This document shows positions 30,657 to 38,520 of a stretch of 38,550 nt of DNA, piece after piece. The position numbers and the translations under genes were made by a program. Numbering within the stretch: the stretch's first letter is position 1; each line of letters starts with the position of its first letter. Below the pieces are notes generated by a model. That model ran no database searches. It was not told where the DNA came from and saw nothing but the letters and a program-made list of their open reading frames with translations. The stretch comes from Chloroflexi bacterium GWC2_73_18 (GTDB lineage Bacteria > Chloroflexota > Limnocylindria > Limnocylindrales > CSP1-4), in NCBI GenBank assembly GCA_001794945.1, contig MGMJ01000127.1:16696-55245 (forward strand). Direction: 5' to 3'.

Positions 30657-32372
30657 ATGGTCCGCCTCCGTCCGCCCTGGCGGCTGAGGCGAGCGGCGCA
30701 GCTGCCCGACAGCGCACGCGGTCCGGCCCTGGCTCGCGCCCTCGCCTGGCTCGGCCTGGTCGACGCTGCCCTGGTCGGCATCATCGCCGTCGTGCCGGGG
30801 CCACCCTCGGTCGACCTGCTCGTCGCCGGCGGCGGTCTCGCCGCGCTCCTCCTGGCGATCGCCGTCTTCACCATCCCCTACGAGTGGCGGCCGGAGCGCG
30901 CCTGGCTGGTCATCCTCGTCTCACTCCTGGTCATCTTCGTCGACCAGGCCGCCGCGACCGGCGGCGCCTCGAGCCCCTTTGTCCTCCTGGCCCTCCTCAC
31001 CGCCGTCCCCTGCTCGGCGCTGCTGCCGGCGCGCACCGCGGTCGTGGTCGTCGTCGCCTGCGCCGCCGCCTACCTCGTCCCGCTGATCTTCCTGCCGCCA
31101 CGCACGGGCGACCTGGACGCGGCAGCGGCCGGGGCGCTGGTCAGCCTCGCCCTTGTCGCCGGGCTCTACCAGGGTGTCGGCGCGCTGCGCCGCCAGGCCT
31201 CCGAGCTGAGTGCGGCGAGCCAGCGGCTGGGCGTCGTCAACGCGGTCCTGCAGAGCCAGCTGGGCGAGATCGAGCGGCGGGAGCGTGCCCAGCGGGCGCT
31301 TCACCGCCTCGCCTCGCTGGGCCCGGGCCGCGGCGATGCGCAGGCGGTCTGGGAGGCGCTGCACCAGGAGGCGCGGGGACTCTTCGCGCCGGACATCCTC
31401 CACCTGTGGGCGGTCGACGGCGCCCCGGACGAGGGCGGCCTCGTGCCGGCGCCCGGCCCGCGGGATCGGGACGGCCTGCCCGAACCCGGCGCGCTCGAGG
31501 AAGAACTCCGCGAAGAGAGCGATCCGCTCCGGCTCGCCGTCGAGACGCGGCGAACGCAGTACCTCGCGGCCATCGAGTCGACGCCCATCGGCTGGCGCCG
31601 AGCGCGGGCGCTCGGCGTGCGGAGCGCGGCCTTCGTTCCGCTGGTCGGCCGGGAGCGGGTCGTCGGCGTCCTGGTGCTCGCCTGGCGCGACGTGGAGAAC
31701 CCGCTGCCACCGGACGACCTGGCGCTCTGCCAGACGCTTGCCCGCGAGTGCGGCGCGGTGCTCGAGGCGATCGCCATGGAGCGCGCCGAGGACGAGCTGC
31801 AGGACCGCATCGCCGCACTCTACGAAGAGGTCCGCGCGCTCTCGCTGCACGACCCGCTGACCGGCCTCCACAACCGGCGCTTCTTCGACGAGATCATCGA
31901 GCGCGACCTGCAGCGCGCCACGCGGGTGGGCGAGCCGTACGCGGTCCTGATGGCCGACCTCGACCGCTTCCACGCTTTCAACGAGACCTACGGGCACGAG
32001 GCCGGCGACCGCGCGCTCCAGGCCTTCGCCAGCGTCCTCCAGACGGTCCTGCGGGGCGCCGACGCGGCGATCCGGTTCGGCGGCGAGGAGTTCTTGATGC
32101 TACTGCCCGGCGCCGACCGCGCCGCCGCCTCCCGGGTCGCCGAGCGGATCCGTGCCGCCACCGCCCGCCTGGTGATCGGCCTGCGCGAGGGCGAGGGCCC
32201 GGCCGAGCCCGACACCCGGCGGCGTGCCCGCATCACGGTCTCGATCGGCTACGCCGTCTTCCCCGAGGACGGCTCCGAAGCGGTCGACCTGGTCGCCGCC
32301 GCGGACCGCGCCCTCTACGCCGCCAAGCACGCCGGCCGCGACCGGATCGTGGCCGCCTCGCGCGTCGCCTGA
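30657..32372 (+). CDS. Membrane GAF-GGDEF diguanylate cyclase
   Basis: This 571-residue protein has five or six N-terminal hydrophobic helices (about residues 30-170), a coiled segment (about 180-210), a GAF-like domain (about 210-380) and a C-terminal GGDEF domain. The catalytic loop is intact as GGEEF near residue 475. An RxxD inhibitory site (RGAD) precedes it by five residues, so both c-di-GMP synthesis and product inhibition are expected. DPLTGLHNRRFFDE marks the GGDEF start. No EAL domain is present. A GATACT hexamer ends 6 nt before the ATG, consistent with a leaderless transcript. Confidence 0.93.
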   Translation: MVRLRPPWRLRRAAQLPDSARGPALARALAWLGLVDAALVGIIAVVPGPPSVDLLVAGGGLAALLLAIAVFTIPYEWRPERAWLVILVSLLVIFVDQAAATGGASSPFVLLALLTAVPCSALLPARTAVVVVVACAAAYLVPLIFLPPRTGDLDAAAAGALVSLALVAGLYQGVGALRRQASELSAASQRLGVVNAVLQSQLGEIERRERAQRALHRLASLGPGRGDAQAVWEALHQEARGLFAPDILHLWAVDGAPDEGGLVPAPGPRDRDGLPEPGALEEELREESDPLRLAVETRRTQYLAAIESTPIGWRRARALGVRSAAFVPLVGRERVVGVLVLAWRDVENPLPPDDLALCQTLARECGAVLEAIAMERAEDELQDRIAALYEEVRALSLHDPLTGLHNRRFFDEIIERDLQRATRVGEPYAVLMADLDRFHAFNETYGHEAGDRALQAFASVLQTVLRGADAAIRFGGEEFLMLLPGADRAAASRVAERIRAATARLVIGLREGEGPAEPDTRRRARITVSIGYAVFPEDGSEAVDLVAAADRALYAAKHAGRDRIVAASRVA

Positions 32373-32379
32373 GCGACGC
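32362..32379. terminator. Dyad between convergent GGDEF and rhomboid genes
   Basis: A perfect inverted repeat with 7-bp arms (GCGTCGC-ctga-GCGACGC) spans the GGDEF stop codon and reaches the convergent rhomboid gene's end. It could serve both directions, though the T-tail (TCTC) is poor. Confidence 0.45.
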
Positions 32380-32381
32380 TC

Positions 32382-33572
32382 TCAGCGCAGGGCGATCCCG
32401 GCGATCAGCATCGCGGCGATGGCGAAGACGAGGACGAGGATCCCCGCGGCGCGGATGAAGGCAGATCCTCTCCGTTGTTCCGCCGCGAGCGGCGTGCCGC
32501 CGCGCTGCCAGAGCGAGGCGAGCGTCAGCACGTTGCCGGGGACGAGCAGGTAGCCCAACCAGAGCCCGGCCGCCAAGCCCCCGACGTGGGCGGCGTTGTC
32601 AACGAACCCGAGGCTGAAGCCGAGCGCAAGGTTGATGACGATGAGGCCGCCGATCTGGCCCATCAACGCCCGCGAGCGACGGTCCACGATGGGCTGGTGG
32701 GTGCGCATCGCGGCGAAGAGGACGCCGAAGAGGCCGAAGATGGCGCCCGACGCGCCGACCGAGTCGGCCGGCGTGAAGACGAAGCTGGCGACCGAGCCCG
32801 CAGCGGCGCAGAGCAGGTAGATCGTCACGAACGTGGCGCGACCGTAGATCGCCTCCACGATCGGCCCGGCAAGGAAGAGCGCGTACATGTTGAAGAAGAG
32901 GTGGAGCGGCGAGGCGTCGTCGTGGACAAGCACCGGCGTCAGCAGGCGCCACCACTCCCCGACGGCAAGCCGTGCCTTGTCGAGCATCAGCAGGTCGAGG
33001 AGCCGCTGCCCCTCCGGCGTGGCGACCGTGCCGACCCAGACGCCGACCGTCAACGCCAGGATCGCGTAGGTGGCGAGCGGGGTGCCGGTGCCGCCGCGTG
33101 CCCGGGCGAAGTAGCGTCCGGCGGCGCGCGTATCGCCCTGCTCCTTGGACAGCCAGCCCAGTCGCGAGGCGATCTCGGCCCGCTCGGCCGGCGGCGCACG
33201 CCGCTCGGCCTCGCGGTAGGCGGCGATGGCGCTCCCCGGGTCTCCCCCGCCGTCCCGTGCGAGGCGCACCCGGGCCGCCGCCACCTGCTTCCATGCCCGC
33301 CAGGCGACGGGCGTCTCGCCGGCCCTTGCCGCCGCCTCCCAGGCGGCCAGCGCCCCGGTCTCGTCGTCGGTCCGGTAGCGCGCCTCGGCCAGGCCGTACC
33401 AGCCTGCAGCGGTGAGGTCGGCGTCCGGGTGCCCGATCACCCGCGCGTAGGCGGCTGCGGCTGCACCGAACTCGCCCTCGGCTAGGAGGGCATCGGCGAC
33501 CGCCAGGACCGCGAGCGCGTGCTCGCGATCGAGCGGGCCGGGCGGCGGAAGGTCGGGGGGCGGCGTCGACAC
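32382..33572 (-). CDS. Rhomboid intramembrane serine protease with N-terminal TPR-like domain
   Basis: This protein has about 396 residues from the GTG at 33572 (VSTPPPDLPPPG), with a TAGACT hexamer 8 nt before it; the longer track start adds low-complexity sequence. Residues 15-160 form TPR-like helical repeats (ALAVADALLAEGEFGAAAAAYARV and similar). The C-terminal half is a rhomboid domain with six or more helices, HLFFNMYALFLAGP (oxyanion and loop region), catalytic Ser in GASGAIFGLFG and catalytic His in DNAAHVGGLAAG. It cleaves membrane protein helices; the TPR part may recruit substrates. Complete catalytic dyad, so probably active. Confidence 0.92.
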   Translation of the reverse strand: MSTPPPDLPPPGPLDREHALAVLAVADALLAEGEFGAAAAAYARVIGHPDADLTAAGWYGLAEARYRTDDETGALAAWEAAARAGETPVAWRAWKQVAAARVRLARDGGGDPGSAIAAYREAERRAPPAERAEIASRLGWLSKEQGDTRAAGRYFARARGGTGTPLATYAILALTVGVWVGTVATPEGQRLLDLLMLDKARLAVGEWWRLLTPVLVHDDASPLHLFFNMYALFLAGPIVEAIYGRATFVTIYLLCAAAGSVASFVFTPADSVGASGAIFGLFGVLFAAMRTHQPIVDRRSRALMGQIGGLIVINLALGFSLGFVDNAAHVGGLAAGLWLGYLLVPGNVLTLASLWQRGGTPLAAEQRRGSAFIRAAGILVLVFAIAAMLIAGIALR

Positions 33573-33690
33573 CGCCGGCGAGTCTAGCGGAGTTGGCGCG
33601 CCCGGCAGGTGTCGGACGCGCGTTAGCAACCTACCGGATTCCGATCGAGGGCCGCGATGACTGGATCGCCGCGGCGGCCAGGCATCTCGC

Positions 33691-33939
33691 ATGAGGGCCG
33701 GGTACCTGCGCGGCGTCCCCTCGCGGCTTGCGACGCCGCGCCAGCTGGACGTCCTCGCCGCGTACGTCGCAGCCGGCGGGTCGGTCCCGGAGGCGGCCGA
33801 GCTCGTGGGCATCCGGCCGAGCACCGCGAAGCGCCACCTCGCTGACCTGCGCGCGCGGTCGGGTCTCACCACCGAGCAGCTGATCTACGTCGGAAGAGCT
33901 GCCGGGTGGCTCGTTGTCCCGAGTCTGGAGTCCCTCTGA
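33691..33939 (+). CDS. Small LuxR-type helix-turn-helix protein
   Basis: This 82-residue protein is almost only a LuxR/GerE-type DNA-binding domain: LATPRQLDVLAAYVAAGGSVPEAAELVG, IRPSTAKRHLADLRARSGLTTEQLIYVG. No receiver or ligand domain is present. The ATG is in a region without a clear Shine-Dalgarno. A stand-alone HTH of this kind often comes from phage or integrated elements or acts as a co-regulator. Its target is unknown. Confidence 0.75.
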   Translation: MRAGYLRGVPSRLATPRQLDVLAAYVAAGGSVPEAAELVGIRPSTAKRHLADLRARSGLTTEQLIYVGRAAGWLVVPSLESL

Positions 33940-34085
33940 GCCATGCGCTCCCCCCACTCCCGCCCGGCGTCAGTCGCGGACCAGCCATCTGAGGGACCGC
34001 TCGATAGGAACAGGGGCTCCTTATGGAGTCGGCGGAGCGAGAGGTCGCGAGCCGCTCAACGTCAGCTCACCCACGAGAAGTCGAT

Positions 34086-35357
34086 CTACTGGCGGCTTGG
34101 CCGAGATCGGTCGGCCTCGCCGCTGTGCTGCGGTGTGGGCAGAGCGTCGTCATCGAGGAGCCGCCGAGCGAACAGCGACGTCGTCAAGCGGAGCACCTCA
34201 TCGCCGGCGAGCGGTCGCCCGAGGAGCTGCTCGACCCGGGCGAGGCGATAGCTCACCGTCCGGACGCCGACCCCGAGCGCGCGGGCGGCGGCTCTGAGGT
34301 TCTGCCGAGCCGCGACGTATGCGCCGACGGTCCGGAGAAGCTCCTCGCCGTTGCGGGGCGCGTCAAGGATCGGCCCGAGCTCGCGATCGATCGCGGCGCG
34401 GAGGAGCCCCTCGTCGGCGAGGAGCGCGCGCTCGAGGAGCAGGTCGTCAGCCGTTCGGTGGCCGCGGAGCCCGAGGCGCTCGGCGACGAGGAGCGCGCCG
34501 AACGCGGCCCCGAAGGCGGGGGCGACCCTGGCCAGACCCGCCGCGAGCGGCGCCTCTACGGCGAGCCAGCCCTCGGGCCCGGCCAGATCGTCGAGGACTG
34601 CGTCGAGGGCGCCGACGCCCGGCCAGCTCGATCGCGCGAGCAGGACGAGGCGACCCCGCGTGGTGGCGATGATCGGGGGGCTCGCGGCGCCATCCCGTCC
34701 GGACCGGCCCGGGCGGTCGAGGGCAAGGGTCACGCGCAGAACCTCGGGTGCTTCGTCCTCGAGCTCCCGGTCGATCCCCGCGACGAGGACGCGGTATCGG
34801 TCACCGGGGGTGAGCCCGAAGTGGGCGGCCCGGCGGGTGATCCGGGCGGCAGCGGCCGGATCGTCGGGCGCTAGCTCGAGGAGCTCGTCGAGGAACTCGC
34901 GGCGAGCGGCGCCGGTTCGGGCGGCGATCTCCCGTTCGGCCTGGCCGTAGCCCTCGGCGAGCGCGCCGGCGGCCGAGTCGCCCGCCTTCAGGAGGGCCGT
35001 GCCGAGCGCGGCGAGGGCGGCGGAGTCGCCTGTCGGGGGGCGCGAGGCGGCCGCCCACAGGACCCACCCAGAGGTGAGGTATCGATCGAGAAGTCGCTGG
35101 AGGGGCTCTCCCTCTCGCGCGGCACGTGAGCCTGCGAGGCGCAGGCGAGTCAACTCATCCGGGGTGAGCTCCTCGGTACGAAGAAGGGCAGCGATCGTCG
35201 ACTCGACGGCCGCGCGCGTGGACACGGCGAGCGCCTCTAGGTCTTCGTCAGGGCTGGCCACGTCTCGGACGATCTCGGCGACGATGGGCTCGAGCTCCTG
35301 CCGGAGGGCCTCGATCAGACCGGCATAGAGCGGGGGTGATCGATGGGATTGCCTCAT
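34086..35357 (-). CDS. PucR/CdaR-type transcriptional regulator
   Basis: This protein has about 423 residues from the ATG at 35357, which lies 6 nt after a TATCCT hexamer; the 565-residue track ORF is a shadow extension. The C-terminus has the PucR helix-turn-helix: LLRTVGAYVAARQNLRAAARALGVGVRTVSYRLARVEQLLG. The middle (about residues 165-350) matches the GGDEF-like central domain of this family, and the N-terminus is helical (RsbRD-like). PucR proteins often control purine, allantoin or sugar-acid catabolism. A link to the AllFGH-like genes 18 kb away is possible but unsupported. Confidence 0.88.
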   Translation of the reverse strand: MRQSHRSPPLYAGLIEALRQELEPIVAEIVRDVASPDEDLEALAVSTRAAVESTIAALLRTEELTPDELTRLRLAGSRAAREGEPLQRLLDRYLTSGWVLWAAASRPPTGDSAALAALGTALLKAGDSAAGALAEGYGQAEREIAARTGAARREFLDELLELAPDDPAAAARITRRAAHFGLTPGDRYRVLVAGIDRELEDEAPEVLRVTLALDRPGRSGRDGAASPPIIATTRGRLVLLARSSWPGVGALDAVLDDLAGPEGWLAVEAPLAAGLARVAPAFGAAFGALLVAERLGLRGHRTADDLLLERALLADEGLLRAAIDRELGPILDAPRNGEELLRTVGAYVAARQNLRAAARALGVGVRTVSYRLARVEQLLGRPLAGDEVLRLTTSLFARRLLDDDALPTPQHSGEADRSRPSRQ

Positions 35358-35363
35358 CCGGGC

Positions 35364-35369
35364 AGGATA
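35364..35369 (-). promoter_or_regulatory. -10 of a leaderless PucR transcript
   Basis: The minus strand reads TATCCT, ending 6 nt before the ATG at 35357. No Shine-Dalgarno fits between them. Confidence 0.5.
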
Positions 35370-35574
35370 CGACGGTCTGAGTTGCTGCATCGTGGTCTTG
35401 TTTGCCCGGAGCAGGACCAGCGACACTGTCCGGTGCGAGGCCAGCCATGGGGCTGCCAGCCTCTCACCGCCCGGGCCCGCCGATCGCCATCGCGGTCGAC
35501 GGGCCGCCAGCTTCCTCCAAACGGCGGCCGGCCTCCCTCCGACCGCCGTCCTCCCATCAAAGGATCGCCACCAG

Positions 35575-36534
35575 TTGGACTCGACCTCCCTACTCGCCGT
35601 CGGCTTCACCGTCTTCATCGTGGTCGCGCTCGCCCTGGACCTCGGCGTCTTCCATCGCAAGGCCCATGTCGTCGGCGCCCGTGAGGCCCTTGCCTGGACC
35701 TCCGTCTGGGTCACGCTGGCCGTCCTCTTCGGGATCGGGCTCTTCCTGGTACGAGGCGGGCAGACCGCGATCGAGTACTTCACTGGCTACGTGATCGAGT
35801 ACTCGCTCAGCGTCGACAATGTGTTCGTCTTCACCCTCATCTTCGCCGCCTTCGCCGTCCCGCGGAACCTCCAGCATCGGGTGCTCTTCTGGGGCATCGT
35901 CGGCGCTCTCGTCATGCGCCTGCTCATGATCGTTGCCGGAGCCACGCTGATCGCGCAGTACCACTGGGTGCTCTACGTGTTCGGAGCATTCCTCGTGTTG
36001 ACCGGCACCCGGATGCTCGTCGCCCGCGGTGAGCACGAAGCGCATCCCGAGAACAACGTACTCGTCCGGTTCGCCCGACGTCACGTTCGCGTCACCGACG
36101 GCTTCCACGGCCAATCGTTCTTCATTCGGACGGCCGCCGGCATCGCCGCGACACCGCTGTTCCTTGCGCTCCTCGTCGTCGAGTTCAGCGATCTCATCTT
36201 CGCGGTCGACTCGATCCCCGCGATCTTCGCCGTTACGACCGACCCGTTCGTCGTCTTCACGAGCAATGCCTTCGCGATCCTCGGCCTGCGGTCGCTCTAC
36301 TTCCTGCTCGCGGAGGCGGCCGCCCGCTTCCGGTACCTCAAGGTCGGGCTGGCGCTCATCCTCGTGTTAGTCGGTAGCAAGCTCCTCGTCGCAGAAATCC
36401 TGGAGATCCCGTCCCTCGTGTCCCTTGCGATCGTGCTCTCGATCCTGGGGCTTGCCATCGCGATCTCGCTCCTCCGATCGACACCGCTCGCGGAGGACCA
36501 GTCGCTGTCGGGGGAGCCTGACGGTGACCGCTGA
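35575..36534 (+). CDS. TerC/Alx-family integral membrane protein
   Basis: This protein has about 319 residues and eight or nine membrane helices. The TTG at 35575 is preceded by AAAGGAT with suitable spacing and fits the family start; the track N-terminus (from 35392) is Arg/Pro-rich and unlikely. Characteristic motifs are EYSLSVDNVFVFTLIF in an early helix and EFSDLIFAVDSIPAIFAVTTDPFVVFTSNAFAILGLRSLYFLL, including the acidic residues thought to bind metal. Alx/TerC proteins export manganese or respond to alkaline pH or metal stress. It is monocistronic. I looked for a yybP-ykoY manganese riboswitch upstream and did not find one. Confidence 0.92.
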   Translation: MDSTSLLAVGFTVFIVVALALDLGVFHRKAHVVGAREALAWTSVWVTLAVLFGIGLFLVRGGQTAIEYFTGYVIEYSLSVDNVFVFTLIFAAFAVPRNLQHRVLFWGIVGALVMRLLMIVAGATLIAQYHWVLYVFGAFLVLTGTRMLVARGEHEAHPENNVLVRFARRHVRVTDGFHGQSFFIRTAAGIAATPLFLALLVVEFSDLIFAVDSIPAIFAVTTDPFVVFTSNAFAILGLRSLYFLLAEAAARFRYLKVGLALILVLVGSKLLVAEILEIPSLVSLAIVLSILGLAIAISLLRSTPLAEDQSLSGEPDGDR

Positions 36535-36721
36535 CCATCCGCTCCACGAGAAACTGCCGTGCCCAGATCGTTCGGCGCCCGTCGAGCCCAGCTGAGCGAT
36601 GCGCTCCCCACTCGCCCAAGATTTGGCCCCGCAGGCGTAGCACCGCAGGCGAATAGACCGCCGCGCCAACCTGGCTCACGCTTCGGGCGGTGACACGATC
36701 CACGCCCGTAGGGGTCTGAGA

Positions 36722-37132
36722 GTGCCTTGGGCTCCGCCGCGCCGCTGCCTATGGTCCGGCTGTCATCGTCGGCAAGACGGGCCGCGCTGCGCCCTCCATG
36801 AGCGCGTCTCTCCGCGCAACCATCGCGGCGTGCCGCGTCAGGCGCGGGGCTACGACGCCGCCTACGAGGCTCGGCGGCGCGAGCTGCTCGGACTGCCTTG
36901 CCACTGGTGCGGCCAGCCCGCCGACACGGCCGATCATTTCGGGGGCGGCCTCGTGCCGGCCTGCGGCCGCTGCAACTTCGGGCGAGGCGCCCGCACGCGG
37001 TGGCGGGGAGGGGGGGGTCAAATCTCCTCGCTGGCTCCGCCCCCTAGGACCGCATGGCACCCACGTTCGCGCGTGTCCAGGTTTCGCGGTTTTGGTCACG
37101 CACGAATCGGGCGAGCTGAGCACGAAAGATGA
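36722..37132 (+). CDS. Phage-type HNH-like zinc protein, probably a remnant
   Basis: The N-terminal part has paired cysteines (CLWSGCHRRQ, RCALHERV). The centre, YEARRRELLGLPCHWCGQPADTADHFGGGLVPACGRCNFGRGAR, is a compact form of the phage HNH endonuclease: CxxC knuckle, DH, CxxCN. After a G-rich run the frame continues into shadow sequence, so the true C-terminus is probably near residue 95. Such small HNH genes stand just before terminase genes in actinophage-like elements. The following stretch, with the G7 run and TCAAATCT, resembles that junction. No terminase follows, so the element is broken. Confidence 0.55.
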   Translation: MPWAPPRRCLWSGCHRRQDGPRCALHERVSPRNHRGVPRQARGYDAAYEARRRELLGLPCHWCGQPADTADHFGGGLVPACGRCNFGRGARTRWRGGGGQISSLAPPPRTAWHPRSRVSRFRGFGHARIGRAEHER

Positions 37133-37237
37133 TGCCGAAACGGCCCGAAATGAGACCCGTTTCGCCCACGGGCGCCACCGGGCGCCCACGTGCCGCGATG
37201 AGTGAGCGCCTGGCCACTGGCGCCACCCCACGGAGAA

Positions 37238-37263
37238 GGGCCCCGGACGTGCGCCCGGGGCCC
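37238..37263. terminator. Strong GC hairpin
   Basis: GGGCCCCGG-acgtgcgc-CCGGGGCCC is a perfect 9-bp stem with an 8-nt loop. It lies beyond the stop of the minus-strand 88-residue gene, where the minus strand continues TTCTCC. It is the most stable hairpin noted in the window and likely ends that phage-like transcript. Confidence 0.6.
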
Positions 37264-37287
37264 GTGGTGCGGCTGCGGGCGGTCGGG

Positions 37288-37554
37288 CTATCCGGCGTCG
37301 GGCTCCCCCTCGCCCTCGAGGAAGCGGGCGACCTCGGCCAGCCAGCCGTCGGCGTCCTGCCCGGCGCCCAGGTCGCGGTCGAGCCTGACGCCCGGGTACG
37401 CGTCGACGCGGTGGTACAGCCAGTCGCCACCGGGCAGCCGGCGGACGTCCTGCATCACCCGCTCGAAGCGCTCCTGGAGCTCGTCGAGCCCCTCGCGGAT
37501 CTCGGCGACCTCGGCGGCGAGGTCGACGCGGTGGGTGGTCGCGTCGGCGCTCAT
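37288..37554 (-). CDS. Small phage-like protein, 88 residues
   Basis: This acidic protein begins MSADATTHRVDLAAEVAEIREGLDELQERFERVMQDVRRLPG, a heptad-like coiled coil, then GDWLYHRVDAYPGVRLDRDLGAGQDADGWLAEVARFLEGEGE. No family is recognised. It starts 3 nt after the stop of another small minus-strand frame and ends at a strong hairpin, an arrangement typical of phage or plasmid cargo. Both it and its neighbour lie against the broken recombinase. Confidence 0.55.
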   Translation of the reverse strand: MSADATTHRVDLAAEVAEIREGLDELQERFERVMQDVRRLPGGDWLYHRVDAYPGVRLDRDLGAGQDADGWLAEVARFLEGEGEPDAG

Positions 37555-37557
37555 CGC

Positions 37558-37764
37558 CTACGCCTCGGGGACCTGCGCGGCCACGGTCGCCTTGGCCTTG
37601 CGGACCTTCGGCGACTCGGGCTTCGGGGCGCGACCCCTCGTGGCCGGCTTGGCCGCGGTGGCGGGCGGCTTCCGGACCGCCTGCCCGGAGAAACGGGCCT
37701 CGCGGCCGATCGGATCCGGTACCTCCTGCGCAACCCGCTGTTCAACGGCTGGATGCGCCGCCAC
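37558..37764 (-). pseudogene. C-terminal remnant of a Lys/Ala/Pro-rich protein
   Basis: Only the last 40 or so residues of this minus-strand frame (KPPATAAKPATRGRAPKPESPKVRKAKATVAAQVPEA) look like real coding sequence, a basic histone- or tail-like end that stops 3 nt before the next ATG. The preceding residues are antisense to the recombinase, so the gene's beginning was probably replaced when the recombinase fragment was joined here, near 37690. Confidence 0.4.
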
Positions 37765-38520
37765 CGCGGGCCCGACGAGCTCCGGAAGCCGGCGCCATGG
37801 CGCACGCAGCCCCCTGTCTCGGACGCGCTGTGGGCGCAGGTCGAGAAGGTGCGCCGGGGAAAGACGCGCGGCGGTGGACCGCGCAACCGGGGGCGGGTCG
37901 ACCTCCTGGCAGGCTTGCTCGAATGCGTCTGCGGGCGCCGGCTACGGTCCGACGGGGCATTCGCCGACGGCCAGCATCGGAAGCTGCACCCTGATCCCTG
38001 CGACGCATGGGGCCGGCGCGCACGCCTGCCCGACGTGACGTGGGAGGCACCAATCCTCGCGCAGGTGAGTGGCATGCGCCTCGACGACGCCGTGCTCGCC
38101 GAGGTGATCGACGCCCTGGGCGTCAGCGGCCAGCCGACCTCGCTCGACCGGGCACGGTTGGAGAGGCAGATGCGAGATCTGGCGCTGGAGCACGTGGCAG
38201 AGCGGATCGGGGACGAGGGCTACCTGGCCCGGCTGGGTCAGATGCGCGCGGCGCTCGCCGAACTCGACGCGGTCCCGCACCGCGACGTCCCTGCCGAGCG
38301 CGTCGTTGAGTGGGTCCGGGCCTTGGCAGACACGTGGCAACGCGCCGACGTCCCTGAAGCGAAGGCGGAACTACTCCACGCCATCTACGAGCGGATCGTG
38401 GTGGTGGGGCGGCGTTTCGTCGGAGCGCCGCTCACACCGGCAGCCTATGACCACGGGCTCGCGGTCCTGCTGCCGGAGGTTGTTATGGCGCGCCCGGCAG
38501 GATTCGAACCCGCGACCTAG
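37699..38520 (+). pseudogene. Large serine recombinase, catalytic domain missing
   Basis: From about 37700 the frame reads ADRIRYLLRNPLFNGWMRRHRG, then PAPWRTQPPVSDALWAQVEKVRRGKTRG, a zinc ribbon (LLECVCGRRLRSDG with later Cys/His) and a long helical region. This is the recombinase, zinc-ribbon and coiled-coil part of a large serine integrase. The N-terminal resolvase domain with the nucleophilic serine is absent: the sequence before 37690 belongs to other minus-strand genes. The frame ends VVMARPAGFEPAT, which is the antisense of the tRNA-Arg 3' end rather than native protein. It is a 5'-truncated, inactive integrase next to a tRNA, the usual relic of an integrated element. Confidence 0.75.

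Noticed and set aside
35380-35574. Possible yybP-ykoY manganese riboswitch before the TerC/Alx gene
   Set aside because: TerC/Alx genes often carry it, so I looked, but the conserved GGGGAGUA-type core and paired helices could not be found in this leader.
38486-38520. C-terminal VVMARPAGFEPAT of the recombinase ORF as real protein sequence
   Set aside because: This is the familiar antisense translation of a tRNA T-arm and acceptor end; the bases belong to tRNA-Arg.
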